64,000 bases of DNA, from NCBI GenBank assembly GCA_035325995.1, contig DAOKYU010000006.1, positions 1 through 64,000 of the forward strand. The letters are read 5' to 3'. The notes under the pieces were generated by a model that saw only the letters and a program-made list of their open reading frames with translations, was not told the origin of the DNA and searched no databases. Origin of the DNA: Thermodesulfobacteriota bacterium (GTDB lineage Bacteria > Desulfobacterota_D > UBA1144 > Nemesobacterales > UBA2774). A program made the translations under genes and the position numbers. Shown in pieces: positions 45,968-54,222 of the stretch. Every line of letters begins with the position of its first letter. The stretch's first letter is position 1.

Positions 45968-46441
45968 TTAGAGGTCGAGGGGAAGGCCGTTCCGGGAGAG
46001 GTTTTTGTTCTTGTACCGCTTGTCGCTGGTGATGTCCTTGCCGATCCACTTGGGCGGTGTGAAGGCGGCGGACGCTTCGGAGGATTCGAATTCGACCTCG
46101 GCGGTGACGAGCCCTTCGAACCTGCCCGAATAGACGTCGAGCTCTATGACGTGAGGGCCGTAGGGGATCTCGTAACGGAGCTTTTCGACGCGTCTGCCTT
46201 CAGTAAAGGGCCAGAGGGCGTGGAAATCTTTCCTCCCGATGCGTATTTCGACCTCGTACCGCTTTAAATTACCGCCGGATTTGACGGTCAGGAAAAACTT
46301 TCCGTCCTTTTCCCTGAGCCTGACTTCGGTCCCGTCTTCGCCGATCGAAACGTAGCCCTGTCGTATCCGATGGACTTCGTAACCGGAAAGCCCGTCGGGC
46401 ATTTCCTTTACGAGGAACTTACGCTCTATTTCGTCAGCCAT
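45968..46441 (-). CDS. CYTH-domain triphosphatase-like protein
   Basis: A 157-residue triphosphate tunnel enzyme: the metal motif E4-x-E6-x-K8 in DEIERKF, an Arg/Lys/Glu ladder along the strands (RLREKDGKFFLTVKSG, RRVEKLRYEIPYG, HVIELDVYSG), and the closing helix with EFESSEAS, the last barrel strand. Such enzymes split inorganic triphosphate, thiamine triphosphate or short polyphosphate. Overlaps the ParA-like gene by 8 bases. Third gene of the CHAD-ParA-CYTH operon. Confidence 0.93.
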   Translation of the reverse strand: MADEIERKFLVKEMPDGLSGYEVHRIRQGYVSIGEDGTEVRLREKDGKFFLTVKSGGNLKRYEVEIRIGRKDFHALWPFTEGRRVEKLRYEIPYGPHVIELDVYSGRFEGLVTAEVEFESSEASAAFTPPKWIGKDITSDKRYKNKNLSRNGLPLDL

Positions 46442-47201
46442 GGGATTCTCTTGCGTCCCCGGCGGCGAGCTCTTTCACCTCGGCCCAGAGCGCGGCGTAC
46501 GCCTTCGCGGAGAATGAGCCCGGCATGTGCGCCGTGAGAGGCTCCCTGTATACGCCCATCCTTTCGACCTCGGACCTGTAGGGAATGACGCTCGCGAGCA
46601 CGTTCCCGTTTTCGGAAGACAGCCTTTCCATAATCTCCATGTGGAGGGACTTTCGCCGCTCGGCCATCGAGAAGAACGGATATACCTTCGTCGCGTCGAA
46701 CTCTTTTTTGTCTAGGAACGAGCCCAGCTTTTCGAATGTCAACACCGAGAGCGGCGTCGGGACGAGCGGGACGAGGACGACGTCGGCGGCGTCGAGGACG
46801 TTCTCGGAGACGAGCGAGATACCCGGCGGGCAGTCGAGGAAGAGGTAGTCGTATTCGTCCGACACCTCGGAGAATATTTTTCTCAGCCGGGTCTTCGATT
46901 TCTTGAGGTCGTCGAGCGCGAGATCGAGGTTCCTGAAAGAGAGTTTCGAGGGAAGGAGGTCGAGGCCGGGGTAATCCGTCCCCTTTATGTTTTCGTCGAT
47001 GCTGCGCCCGCCCTTTATGAACTTGTTCGAGTTGAAGTTCTTACCGGCGCGGATACGGAAGTACCACGAGCTCGCCCCCTGCGGGTCGAGGTCGCATATG
47101 AGGGTGCGGAAGCCGCCTGAAGAGGCGAGGTGCGCGAGGTTGACTGTGGCCGCCGTTTTGCCGACCCCGCCTTTCATGCTGTAGAGGGCGATCGTAATCA
47201 T
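46434..47201 (-). CDS. ParA/MinD-type ATPase
   Basis: A 255-residue deviant Walker ATPase: KGGVGKTAATVNLAHL (K10, K15), switch I DLDPQGASSWYFR and Walker B FLDCPPGISLVSENVL. ParA-type proteins bind DNA or membranes and move cargo. No parB is adjacent and the Walker A Lys pair is intact. Genes on both sides encode polyphosphate-related domains, 8-base overlap with CYTH and 11 bases from CHAD, so its cargo is likely the polyphosphate-binding protein rather than a chromosome. Confidence 0.93.
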   Translation of the reverse strand: MITIALYSMKGGVGKTAATVNLAHLASSGGFRTLICDLDPQGASSWYFRIRAGKNFNSNKFIKGGRSIDENIKGTDYPGLDLLPSKLSFRNLDLALDDLKKSKTRLRKIFSEVSDEYDYLFLDCPPGISLVSENVLDAADVVLVPLVPTPLSVLTFEKLGSFLDKKEFDATKVYPFFSMAERRKSLHMEIMERLSSENGNVLASVIPYRSEVERMGVYREPLTAHMPGSFSAKAYAALWAEVKELAAGDARESHG

Positions 47202-47212
47202 GAGACCATACT

Positions 47213-48847
47213 CTAATTACCCGAGAGCATTTTATCAAACAGGTCCTTCGTTTCCGGGCCCGAAAATTCCTCGAAGCGGGACGCGAATTCCGCGCGGCGC
47301 TCTTCCTGACGGGAGTAGAGGCACGAGATGAGCCCGCCCGCCGCTTCGACTATTTCCCTTTCTTTCGGCGAGCCCGCCGGCACGAGCGAAAGGAAGCCCT
47401 GTATGCTCCCCTGCTGGACGTGGAGGTCGTTGAAATCCCCGAGATTGTCCTGAAGGGATTTGAGCTGCTTTATGGCCCGCTTCACCTCGTCGCCGGGGAA
47501 GAGCGATTCGAAGAATTCGAAATAGTACCGGAGCTTCTTGCACTCTATCCTGAGCATGTGGAAGTCGGAGTCCGGGGAGTCGCCGGTTATGGCGCTCCCG
47601 AGGGCGAGGGCGTTTTTGTACCGTTTTCCGATGTGTTTCCGGGCGAGCTTTATGACCGGCTTTCCGGCCTTACCGCCGGTGCCCGACGATTCGGGCGAAT
47701 CGAGGAACGCCCCCCATGAAATGAGTATCCGGCGGTATTCGTCCGATCCGGCGAAGGCCTTGAATTCCCCGAGCGCCTTTTCTCTCTCGCCGGCGATAAG
47801 TGTAAAGAGGGATTCGAGGCCGGGCCTTAACGACGGCGGAACCATCGCGGCGTACTTCTCCTTTCCGAGAAGATATATGTCGAGGTCGCGGAGGCGGTTG
47901 GTCATCCTGCCGAGCGTCCGGAGGGCGTCCTTCCAGCGCTCCCTCTCCTCCTCGGTGTATATATCCCTCGTGAGCGTGAGCGCCGAGCGCGAGCGCCGGA
48001 CCGACACGCGGAAGTCGTGGAGAAATTCTGTGTCTATGTCGCGGAGCATCCCGTCCTCGTTCTTTTTCATCGTTTCGAGGAGCGCCTTCAATATTTTCCT
48101 GACGGCCTTGCCCGACGGCATGCCGGGGACGAGAGATACGTTGACCTTCGACGAATACGTTCCGATCGTCCCGCCCCCGGCCTTGAGGGAAGCGGACAGT
48201 ATGTCGTCTTCGCCGGGCTCGAGCCCGAGGCCGGACAGAATCCCGGTCAGCTTTTCGAACTCCGCCCCGTACCCCCGGACGGGCTCGGCCTCGAGTATGG
48301 CGGCCCTTATCGGTGCCGCGTCGTTCTCTTCCCCGGAAACGGATTCGACGAGCCTTACGCGGGCTACCGTTTTCTCCTCGGCGCCCAGGAGCGCCCACGA
48401 CCGTGTGTGCCTCGTGATCGTAACCAGGGGGAGGATGGCCCTTATCTCTCCGGCCTCGCGGAGCACGTCTCTCAAGCGGCCCTCGGGGAAATCGGCCCAC
48501 TTCGGATACGCGGAGCCGGATCGGGGCACCGCCCCCGCCGAGGACGCTTCGCGTCCCTTCTCCCGGAGATGAAAGCGCTTGGCCTGCCTCGTCAGGAACC
48601 AGCCGCTTTTGTAGAGCGCGCTGTCGAACGTGTCGTAGTAGGTTTCCTTCACCGTCGAGGCCCCCCCGGGCGAGACGGCGAAAGCCCCTTCCAGCGCGGT
48701 TTTTATCTCGTCCAGCCGCGCCGGGTCAGAAATAGAATAATATTCCGTTTTGTGCAATACCGTTTCCTTGTTTCCGGAATTTTGGTCCCCCGGGTCTCCC
48801 GTTAGGGGCGGCTTCGGATGCGAGGACATCTTCGGGACCATACGCAT
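47213..48847 (-). CDS. CHAD-domain protein with degenerate CYTH-like N-terminus
   Basis: A 544-residue protein. The first part has the ETYYDTFDSALYKSGWFLT pattern of a CYTH barrel but lacks the ExExK metal motif, so it is probably inactive. The CHAD domain (about 255-540) has FLHDFRVSVRRSRSALTL, TNRLRDLDIYLL, MLRIECKKLRYYFEFFE, and SLQDNLGDFNDLH: a helical bundle with a basic groove that binds polyphosphate. Upstream is a hairpin at 48893-48911. First gene of the operon with the ParA-like and CYTH genes. Confidence 0.92.
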   Translation of the reverse strand: MRMVPKMSSHPKPPLTGDPGDQNSGNKETVLHKTEYYSISDPARLDEIKTALEGAFAVSPGGASTVKETYYDTFDSALYKSGWFLTRQAKRFHLREKGREASSAGAVPRSGSAYPKWADFPEGRLRDVLREAGEIRAILPLVTITRHTRSWALLGAEEKTVARVRLVESVSGEENDAAPIRAAILEAEPVRGYGAEFEKLTGILSGLGLEPGEDDILSASLKAGGGTIGTYSSKVNVSLVPGMPSGKAVRKILKALLETMKKNEDGMLRDIDTEFLHDFRVSVRRSRSALTLTRDIYTEEERERWKDALRTLGRMTNRLRDLDIYLLGKEKYAAMVPPSLRPGLESLFTLIAGEREKALGEFKAFAGSDEYRRILISWGAFLDSPESSGTGGKAGKPVIKLARKHIGKRYKNALALGSAITGDSPDSDFHMLRIECKKLRYYFEFFESLFPGDEVKRAIKQLKSLQDNLGDFNDLHVQQGSIQGFLSLVPAGSPKEREIVEAAGGLISCLYSRQEERRAEFASRFEEFSGPETKDLFDKMLSGN

Positions 48848-48892
48848 TATATTACGGAATTATTAAGGAAATATTAAGATTGTGTGAACTTA

Positions 48893-48911
48893 CCGGTTAT
48901 TTTGTAACCGG
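48893..48911. promoter_or_regulatory. Small palindrome upstream of the CHAD gene
   Basis: CCGGTTA-ttttg-TAACCGG, a perfect 7-bp inverted repeat with a 5-base centre, 46 bases before the CHAD gene. It might be an operator or the terminator of the leftward gene at 48997, whose stop is about 85 bases away. Confidence 0.4.
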
Positions 48912-48996
48912 AGCGGGGGCTTGCGAGCCAGGGGAGCATTAATTGCACCTGCACAGTCCCCTGCCCGGAACACCTGCCCATAATGGCGCGGGGGGA

Positions 48997-50517
48997 TTAC
49001 TTCAGCTCGGGCGGCTTCGGGACCCGGCACCCCGCCGCGCAGCATCGTCCGGGCTGCTTCGAAGCGCTCTTCTCTCCGGCGAGGACGCCCCTGTCGAGGA
49101 GGTTCCGGACGAGCTCCGTCTTTTCAACCACGGGGTAGTTGCGCCATATCTCGCGCTTCATCGCCTCGGGCGAGCCGCCGCCGTGGAGCGATATGACCGA
49201 GTACCAGCCGCTCTGCCCGGAGACCGTGAGGTCCTCTATGAGGCGTGCGGCTTCCATCCGCCGCTCGGCCGGGATATCGGAGCGTCCGCCCAGCACGGCC
49301 GTCAACGACGCCCTCGTCTCGGGGTTGTGGTCTTCGTCCGGGCCGGGCAGAGCTACGATAAGTCCGCCGGAAACGTAATGGGCAATCCTCTGCATGTCGT
49401 AAATTTTTGTCGCCAGCAGGAGCTTCCCTATATTGGAGAACACGGCGTCGGGCATCACCGAGCCGGCGGGGTCCTCGGTGCAATACACGGACGCAGCCAC
49501 GCCGCAGGCGAAGAAGCTTTCCGTGATCGTGATGAGGTCCACCATCTGCTCGCGTATGTGTCCGTGCCTGTCCGCGTCGAGCCCGTTCGCCTCGACCATA
49601 ACCGCGCCGGCCCCGATGAGGAGGTCGCCGAACCCGGCGCGCGCGCCGATGCAGGAATGGCGGTGGTGCGTGGCGTAGGACGTCGTAAGGAAGCCGCCCT
49701 CCTCGTATTCGCCTGCGAGAAAGACCCTTTCGTAGGGCACGAACACGTCGTCGAAAATGACGACGCCGGTCGACTGTCCGTATTTCGCCGAAAATTTCGC
49801 CGCGGGCTCTCCCGGGCGTCCCGCCGGCCTCGCAACTATCGTTACGCCGGGCGCGTCCACGGGCACGGCGCAGCAGACGGCGAAGTCCGCGTCTTCTTTC
49901 GTATGCGTGCGGCAGGGCATCACGAGGAATTCGTGAGCGTAGGGCGCGCCCGTGACTATTGCCTTGGTGCCGCGGATCACTATGCCGCCCGGACGGCGCT
50001 CTTTTATGTGGACGTATACGTCTGGGTTCGCCTGTCGTCCGGGACGCATGGAGCGGTCGCCCTTGGCGTCGGTCATGGCGACGGCGAGCGTGAGGTCGCG
50101 CTCCTGTACTCCGTGAAGATATTCGAGAAAGCGCTGCGAGTAATCCGTATTGTGGGCGTCGTCCGTACGCCGTGTCGCCTGGAAGATACCGTTCAGCGCG
50201 TCGTGCGTAAGGTAGCGCATGGCGCAGCCCGAGACCTTGCACACGAGCCGGACGGCCTCGAGCTTATTGAGGAGGTCGGTAGAGCTCTCGTCGATGTGAA
50301 CCATGCGGTTTACGATCTCGCCGGACGTGCCCTGGCGGGCCCTCATCACGGGGAGATACTCGGGCAGGTCGGCGAAGTCGTAAGTTACGCCGACGGCGTT
50401 TATGCCCGGCGCCAGAAGCGGCTCGTCGGGAACGCTATCGACGGCGCTTCCGTTTATGAACACGCGCGGCTTGTATTCGCGCAGGGATTCGCGATAATCG
50501 GATGCTGTCATTATCAT
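48997..50517 (-). CDS. HpaB/AbfD-family flavoprotein, likely FAD-dependent monooxygenase
   Basis: A 506-residue member of the 4-hydroxyphenylacetate 3-monooxygenase/4-hydroxybutyryl-CoA dehydratase family. Family text: GCAMRYLTHDALNG, VPVDAPGVTIVARPA, FDDVFVPYERVFLAG, GFGDLLIGAGAVMVEANGLD. Set against what I recall of AbfD, the Fe-S cysteines corresponding to Cys103 and Cys299 are Tyr and Ala here, while the first Cys and the His are kept; this favours a plain flavin monooxygenase. The tail has CCAAGC. It is divergent from the TetR regulator over a perfect palindrome. Confidence 0.82.
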   Translation of the reverse strand: MIMTASDYRESLREYKPRVFINGSAVDSVPDEPLLAPGINAVGVTYDFADLPEYLPVMRARQGTSGEIVNRMVHIDESSTDLLNKLEAVRLVCKVSGCAMRYLTHDALNGIFQATRRTDDAHNTDYSQRFLEYLHGVQERDLTLAVAMTDAKGDRSMRPGRQANPDVYVHIKERRPGGIVIRGTKAIVTGAPYAHEFLVMPCRTHTKEDADFAVCCAVPVDAPGVTIVARPAGRPGEPAAKFSAKYGQSTGVVIFDDVFVPYERVFLAGEYEEGGFLTTSYATHHRHSCIGARAGFGDLLIGAGAVMVEANGLDADRHGHIREQMVDLITITESFFACGVAASVYCTEDPAGSVMPDAVFSNIGKLLLATKIYDMQRIAHYVSGGLIVALPGPDEDHNPETRASLTAVLGGRSDIPAERRMEAARLIEDLTVSGQSGWYSVISLHGGGSPEAMKREIWRNYPVVEKTELVRNLLDRGVLAGEKSASKQPGRCCAAGCRVPKPPELK

Positions 50518-50551
50518 ATGACGCCGCCCCCTTCAGGCAGTACTTGTACTA

Positions 50552-50572
50552 AATTCTAACAGTGTTAGAATT
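50552..50572. promoter_or_regulatory. TetR operator, perfect palindrome
   Basis: A 21-bp perfect inverted repeat, with TTCTAACA-G-TGTTAGAA (50554-50570) at its core and one AT pair more on each side. It lies between the divergent flavoprotein (start 50517) and TetR (start 50604) genes, in the form of TetR-family operators. Confidence 0.85.
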
Positions 50573-50603
50573 ATTGTCAACCGTTATACCGGAAGGTGAG
50601 CGA

Positions 50604-51254
50604 ATGGCTGTTACAAAGACCAGGGAGAGCCTCGAAAAGCGAAGACGGAGGGGCCGGATGGAGGCCGTGAGCGAGCACAAGCGCGGGCTCATCCTGAAAG
50701 CCGCGAGAGAGGTGTTCGAGAAGGAAGGGCTCGAAGGGGCCAGCATAAGAGCCATCGCGGCGCGGGCCGGTTATACGGCCGCCGCACTCTATTTTTACTT
50801 CGATTCCAAAGAGGCGGTCTACGCCGAGCTCCTAAGGGTTTCGCTGTCCGAGCTCGGCAGAGCGGTTAACGGCGCAGTGTCCGGGGCCCGCACCCCCGAA
50901 ACGCGCCTCAGGGCGGCGGCAATGGCGTTCTTCCAGTTTTACGCCGACAATCCGCGCGACCTCGACCTCGGGTTTTATCTTTTCAGGGGCGGTATGAAGC
51001 CGGTAGGGCTCGGGCGCGAACGTGACAAGGCCCTAAATGCCGGGCTCGAGGCGGCCCTCCATCCGATAGCGGACGCCGCCGAAGCCCTCGGCGCTACGCG
51101 TGACGAGGCGAACCTCTTGATGGTGGACGTGTTCGCACATGCCTCGGGGCTTTTGCTTCTACTCCACACCGGGCGCATACGCATGTTCGGCGCATCGGCG
51201 CCGGGGCTTATGGAAGATTATATTCGTTACAGGACCGCCAGGGTCGGGAAATGA
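50604..51254 (+). CDS. TetR-family regulator
   Basis: A 216-residue repressor: helix-turn-helix (about 30-75) with REVFEKEGLEGASIRAIAARAGYTAAALYFYFDSK-like text, then a ligand domain with FYADNPRDLDLGFYLFRGG. The start at 50604 has GGAAGGTGAG upstream; the longer frame runs through the operator. It probably represses itself and the divergent flavoprotein gene. The ligand may be the flavoprotein's substrate or product. Stop is 4 bases from that of the alcohol dehydrogenase gene. Confidence 0.93.
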   Translation: MAVTKTRESLEKRRRRGRMEAVSEHKRGLILKAAREVFEKEGLEGASIRAIAARAGYTAAALYFYFDSKEAVYAELLRVSLSELGRAVNGAVSGARTPETRLRAAAMAFFQFYADNPRDLDLGFYLFRGGMKPVGLGRERDKALNAGLEAALHPIADAAEALGATRDEANLLMVDVFAHASGLLLLLHTGRIRMFGASAPGLMEDYIRYRTARVGK

Positions 51255-51258
51255 AGAA

Positions 51259-52284
51259 TTACAATTTCAGGACCTTCGCGCCCCTTATGCGCCCTTCCTT
51301 GAGCTGAACGAGCGCCTCGTTCGCGTCTTCGAGAGGGTACTCCTCGATCTCGGGGCGGAGGTTTATCCCGGCCGCGATTTCGAGGAAGTCGGCGGCGTCG
51401 CGGCGGCTGACGTTGGCGACCGACTTTATCTCCTTTTCCATCCACAGATCCCGCGCGTAGTCGAGCTTGAGTAGATAGTCCTTGTCGGCCTCTTCCTTGC
51501 GTATCGCGTTTATGACGAGCCGTCCGCCGGGGGCGAGATTCCCGAGCGCCTCGACCACAGGCCTCCAGACGGGCGTCGTGTCGATGACGGCGTCGAGCTG
51601 GACGGGAGGGGTGTCCCCGGTATCGCCCGTCCATATCGCGCCGAGGCTTTCGGCGAACTCGCGCTCGGCTTCGCTCCGGGCGAAGACGTAGATGTGCGAC
51701 TGGGGGTAGAGGTGAAGAGCTGTTTTTAACACGAGATGCCCCGAAGCGCCGAAACCCGTAAGGCCGAGCGCGCCGCCGTCGGAGAGGTTCGAAAGTCTGA
51801 GCGACCTTAGACCTATCGCCCCCGCGCAGAGGAGGGGCGCGGCCTCGGCGTCGGAGAAGACGGACGGTATGGGGTAGACGTAGGCGTCGCGGGCGAGCAT
51901 GTATTCGGCGTAGCCGCCGTTACGGTCCCTCCCCGTAGCGAGGAACTCGGGGCAGAGGTTGTCGTTGCCCGAGGCGCAGTACGCGCACTCGCCGCAGGAG
52001 GAGTATATCCACGCCGCCCCTACCCTGTCCCCGGCCCGGTGGAGCGCGGCGTCCTCGCCGGCATCTACCACGGTTCCCACGACCTGGTGGCCCGGGATAA
52101 CCGGCAAGTCCGGGGGCGGGGTCCTGCCCTCTATCTCGTCGAGCTCCGTGTGGCAGACGCCGCAGGCCGAGACTCGTATAAGTATTTCGTCGCCCTCGGG
52201 AACGGGAACCGGGAGGTCGGCCGCCGCCAGCGGACGTGTATTCCGCCCGACCGGCTTTAGTTCGGTTATCAACATCGCTTTCAA
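51259..52284 (-). CDS. Zinc-dependent alcohol dehydrogenase (MDR family)
   Basis: A 341-residue MDR enzyme: catalytic zinc site CGVCHTELDE and PVIPGHQVVG, the structural four-Cys loop CGECAYCASGNDNLC (about 97-111), and the Rossmann motif with LTGFGASGHLVLK. The second half, with VIDTTPVWRPVVEAL and AIRKEEADKDYLL, is of the AdhA-like bacterial group. It begins 4 bases after the ABC ATPase stop, so it is probably the last gene of that operon. Substrate unknown. Confidence 0.92.
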   Translation of the reverse strand: MKAMLITELKPVGRNTRPLAAADLPVPVPEGDEILIRVSACGVCHTELDEIEGRTPPPDLPVIPGHQVVGTVVDAGEDAALHRAGDRVGAAWIYSSCGECAYCASGNDNLCPEFLATGRDRNGGYAEYMLARDAYVYPIPSVFSDAEAAPLLCAGAIGLRSLRLSNLSDGGALGLTGFGASGHLVLKTALHLYPQSHIYVFARSEAEREFAESLGAIWTGDTGDTPPVQLDAVIDTTPVWRPVVEALGNLAPGGRLVINAIRKEEADKDYLLKLDYARDLWMEKEIKSVANVSRRDAADFLEIAAGINLRPEIEEYPLEDANEALVQLKEGRIRGAKVLKL

Positions 52285-52288
52285 GGCG

Positions 52289-52972
52289 TCATTTCCCCCC
52301 GGCCGTTTCTTCCTCGCCTACGATGAGGCCGTCCTTTATCTCGTAGACCTTTTTCGTCCGTTCCGCGAGCTCGGGCTCGTGGGTTATCATAAGTATAGAC
52401 CTTCCCTTTTCGTTGAGCTCGAGGAATACGTCCATGACCAGGGCCGAGTTTTTGGAGTCGAGGTTGCCCGTGGGCTCGTCGGCCATGACTATCTCGGGGT
52501 CGTTCGCGAGCGCCCTCGCGATGGCGACCCTCTGCTGCTCGCCGCCTGAAAGCTGGTAGGGCTTCCGTCCTTCCTTCCCCTCGAGCCCGAGCTCGGCCAA
52601 TAGCGAGTAGCTCCTGTCCTTCGCTTCGGGGCGTTTTATCCCGTGCTTCAGCATAGGGACCATGACGTTCTCGGAGGCCGTGAGCTCGGCGATGAGGTAG
52701 TGGAACTGGAACACGAACCCGATCTTGTGGTTCCTGATGTCGGAGAGGGACTTGCTGTCGGTGAAATCGACCTTCTGTCCGTCCACGTAAACTTCGCCCG
52801 ATGTCGGCGAATCGAGAAGCCCGAGGACGTACATGAGCGAGCTCTTGCCCGAGCCGGACGAGCCGACTATAGAGGTGAAGTCGCCTTTCCCGACGGCGAG
52901 CGATATGCCGTTCAGTATGCTGCTTTCGCCTATGGATTTATGGAGATCCCTGCCTTCTAGTATCACGTTCAT
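52289..52972 (-). CDS. ABC transporter ATPase (LolD/MacB-type)
   Basis: A 227-residue ATPase with Walker A GSSGSGKSSLM, signature QLSGGEQQRVAIARAL, Walker B IVMADEPTGNLDS and ITHEPELAER. The Met at 52972 is preferred to a longer frame because it matches the family start and overlaps the upstream permease by 4 bases (ATGA). It powers the permease and adaptor upstream in the operon. Confidence 0.95.
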   Translation of the reverse strand: MNVILEGRDLHKSIGESSILNGISLAVGKGDFTSIVGSSGSGKSSLMYVLGLLDSPTSGEVYVDGQKVDFTDSKSLSDIRNHKIGFVFQFHYLIAELTASENVMVPMLKHGIKRPEAKDRSYSLLAELGLEGKEGRKPYQLSGGEQQRVAIARALANDPEIVMADEPTGNLDSKNSALVMDVFLELNEKGRSILMITHEPELAERTKKVYEIKDGLIVGEEETAGGK

Positions 52973-54222
52973 ACGCTTGACCTGAATATATCGACGGGGA
53001 AGAGCTTCGAGGCCCGCCACGACGGGTAGAACGACGCCAGGAACGAGAACAGCATCGCGAAGATAAAGCCGTAGACGAAAAACGCGGGGCGCCTGTCGAG
53101 GACGAAGCCCTTCGTCCTGATTATGCCCACGATGTCGAACCTGAGGGAAGCGAGCCACTCCTGTATGAGATAGCCGAGGAGGCAGCCCAGAAGCGCGCCG
53201 ATGAAGCCGACGAGTATGCCCTGTATGACGAAGATCTTCGTAATCTCCCTGTCTTCGTAGCCTATGGCCTTTAGTATCGCTATGTCCTTTTTCTTTTCGA
53301 GGACGGTCATCATCATGATGTTGAATATTCCGAACGCCGAGACGATGAGTATAGCGAAGACTATCATGTAGGTGATCATGTTCTGCATCTTGAATATCTG
53401 GAGAAAATTCCGGAAGGCTCTCTGCCAGCTCTCGGCGTAGTACCCCGTGTCCGAGGACATCTCCCTGGCTATGCTCTCGGCGTCGTCGACGTCCTTCAAT
53501 TTAACGATGAGCTCGTTCACCTGGTTGGGCTTGTCGAGTATCGCCTGGAGGGTGCGCATGTTGAAGTAGACCCTGGTTTTGTCGATGCTCGTTATGCCGG
53601 AGTCGAAAAAGTCCGCCACCTTGAGCGTGTACAGGCCCCCCGCCGGGGAGACTATCGTGACTTTCTTCCCGATCTCCTTGACGCCGAGATCGCGTGCGAG
53701 CTCGCTGCCGAGAATAACGCTGTTACGGTCGGTGACGAGCTTGTCGAGGTTCTTGTGCTGGAGGTAGTCGTCGACGACGGAGGCCGACCTTTCGAGCTCG
53801 GGATCGACGCCTATCATGCTCACGCCCTTGTCCTTGGTGCCGTAGTTTATTATGCCCTCGCCGGTGAGGTGGGGCGCGATGCCCACTATGCGCGGGTCGG
53901 CCGAGTATTGCTTAAGGAAATTGTTGTAGCCGATTATCTTGTCCTTGAGCTCCTTGGGCCGCGAGCCCAGGACGTCGGCTACCACGCCGTCGCCGTACGC
54001 CGCGCGGAGTATCCTGCCCTCGTCGTCCTCTTCCTGGACCCTGAGCGTGATGTGGGCGTTTATGTCTATCGCCTGGCGGATGAAGTAGAGCTGAAAGCCG
54101 TTCATGACGGCGCTCATGGATATGAAGGCCGCGACGCCTATCGCGACACCGAGCGTGGAGACGAGCGCCTGCCGCTTCCTTTCCGTCAGCAGCTTGAGCG
54201 CTATGAACACTATGGGGCTCAA
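52969..54222 (-). CDS. FtsX-like ABC permease (MacB/LolC-type)
   Basis: A 417-residue permease with one N-terminal membrane helix, a periplasmic domain (about 40-270), and three C-terminal helices (about 280-410) with IAILKAIGYEDREITKIFVIQGILVGFIGALLG-type FtsX text. The overlap with both neighbours is 4 bases. Forms an efflux or lipoprotein-release complex with the adaptor. Confidence 0.95.
   Translation of the reverse strand: MSPIVFIALKLLTERKRQALVSTLGVAIGVAAFISMSAVMNGFQLYFIRQAIDINAHITLRVQEEDDEGRILRAAYGDGVVADVLGSRPKELKDKIIGYNNFLKQYSADPRIVGIAPHLTGEGIINYGTKDKGVSMIGVDPELERSASVVDDYLQHKNLDKLVTDRNSVILGSELARDLGVKEIGKKVTIVSPAGGLYTLKVADFFDSGITSIDKTRVYFNMRTLQAILDKPNQVNELIVKLKDVDDAESIAREMSSDTGYYAESWQRAFRNFLQIFKMQNMITYMIVFAILIVSAFGIFNIMMMTVLEKKKDIAILKAIGYEDREITKIFVIQGILVGFIGALLGCLLGYLIQEWLASLRFDIVGIIRTKGFVLDRRPAFFVYGFIFAMLFSFLASFYPSWRASKLFPVDIFRSSV

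Noticed and set aside
48997..50517. True 4-hydroxybutyryl-CoA dehydratase
   Set aside because: Two of the expected Fe-S cysteine positions appear as Tyr and Ala, as far as I can align from memory.
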